Positions 63,950 to 64,000 of a stretch of 64,000 nt of DNA are shown in pieces; position 1 is the first letter of the stretch; the number at the start of each line of letters is the position of its first letter. The notes below the pieces were generated by a model. The model was not told the origin of the DNA. It ran no database searches and saw only the letters and a program-made list of their open reading frames with translations. The stretch spans positions 18,676,573-18,740,572 of the forward strand of contig JALMQS010000225.1 of NCBI GenBank assembly GCA_024734495.1, written 5' to 3'. This DNA comes from Forficula auricularia (taxonomy: Eukaryota; Arthropoda; Insecta; Dermaptera; Forficulidae). The position numbers were made by a program, and so were the translations under genes.

Positions 63950-64000
63950 ATTTTTACTTTACCATACAGGGTATGGTCAAGGATTGTAATCGTGCATGAT
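63950..64000 (+). repeat. Family E, copy E5, cut by the window end
   Basis: TTTTTACTTTACCATACAGGG and ATTGTAATCGTGCATGA. It continues beyond the window. Confidence 0.6.

Overview
This window looks like gene-poor, repeat-dense nuclear DNA from an animal, most likely an arthropod and probably an insect. The reasons are the very high A+T content, long satellite arrays, (TA)n tracts, and eukaryotic transposon types: RTE/BovB-like and Jockey/CR1-like LINE remnants, Tc1, mariner, pogo and hAT DNA transposons, LTR elements, short retroposons and Helitron-like repeats. I found no intact host protein gene, no rRNA and no convincing functional tRNA gene. Almost every protein similarity I recognise belongs to a decayed mobile element. 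The species cannot be named from this sequence.

Layout. 1-4.2 kb: a short retroposon split by a terminal-inverted-repeat (TIR) element, then two nested inverted-repeat elements. 5.2-8 kb: a Helitron-like repeat (family H) with a G-rich tract, and a miniature LTR element (TRIM, 6617-7173) with a tRNA-Trp-type primer site. 8.2-9.85 kb: a large palindrome carrying tRNA-like cassettes, interrupted by a MITE and by a foldback repeat (family G). 9.9-13 kb: two 3' LINE remnants. 13.7-14.4 kb: a mariner whose two ends are inverted copies of its own 3' end. 14.4-16.9 kb: a repeat with Pol III-like boxes (family T) whose internal 159-bp unit has expanded to about ten copies. 17.1-18.8 kb: a decayed RTE/BovB-like reverse transcriptase. 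19.2-22.1 kb: a hAT element containing a pogo remnant and a probable solo LTR, then two MITEs. 22.1-26.9 kb: a 212-bp satellite, nearly identical between units, with a divergent left edge.

27-31 kb holds a retroposon with clean target-site duplications and a 1.6-kb Tc1 element (29102-30695) with a decayed transposase and a probable 59-bp intron. 31-36 kb holds dispersed families P, E and K plus a 125-bp tandem array. 36-43 kb holds more G, E and P copies, inverted repeats and an internally deleted mariner. 43.6-44.3 kb is a 71-72-bp satellite with alternating monomers. An assembly gap (N) lies at 45450-45549. 46.5-47.2 kb is a near-perfect 0.7-kb palindrome. 48-64 kb is a mosaic of G, T, E and H copies with retroposons nested inside H copies, two LTR fragments, a hAT MITE, and a roughly 0.75-1 kb segmental duplication near the right end.

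There is no gene network here. The biology is a record of element-on-element insertion and of satellites arising from elements. The signals most worth pursuing are the tRNA-like cassettes closed by long outer stems, the 159-bp satellite growing out of a Pol III-box repeat, hammerhead-like cores in foldback repeats, the reversible palindrome loop in family G, and the TRIM. The family letters (G, E, H, T, K, P, M) are my own labels, assigned by comparing copies within this window.
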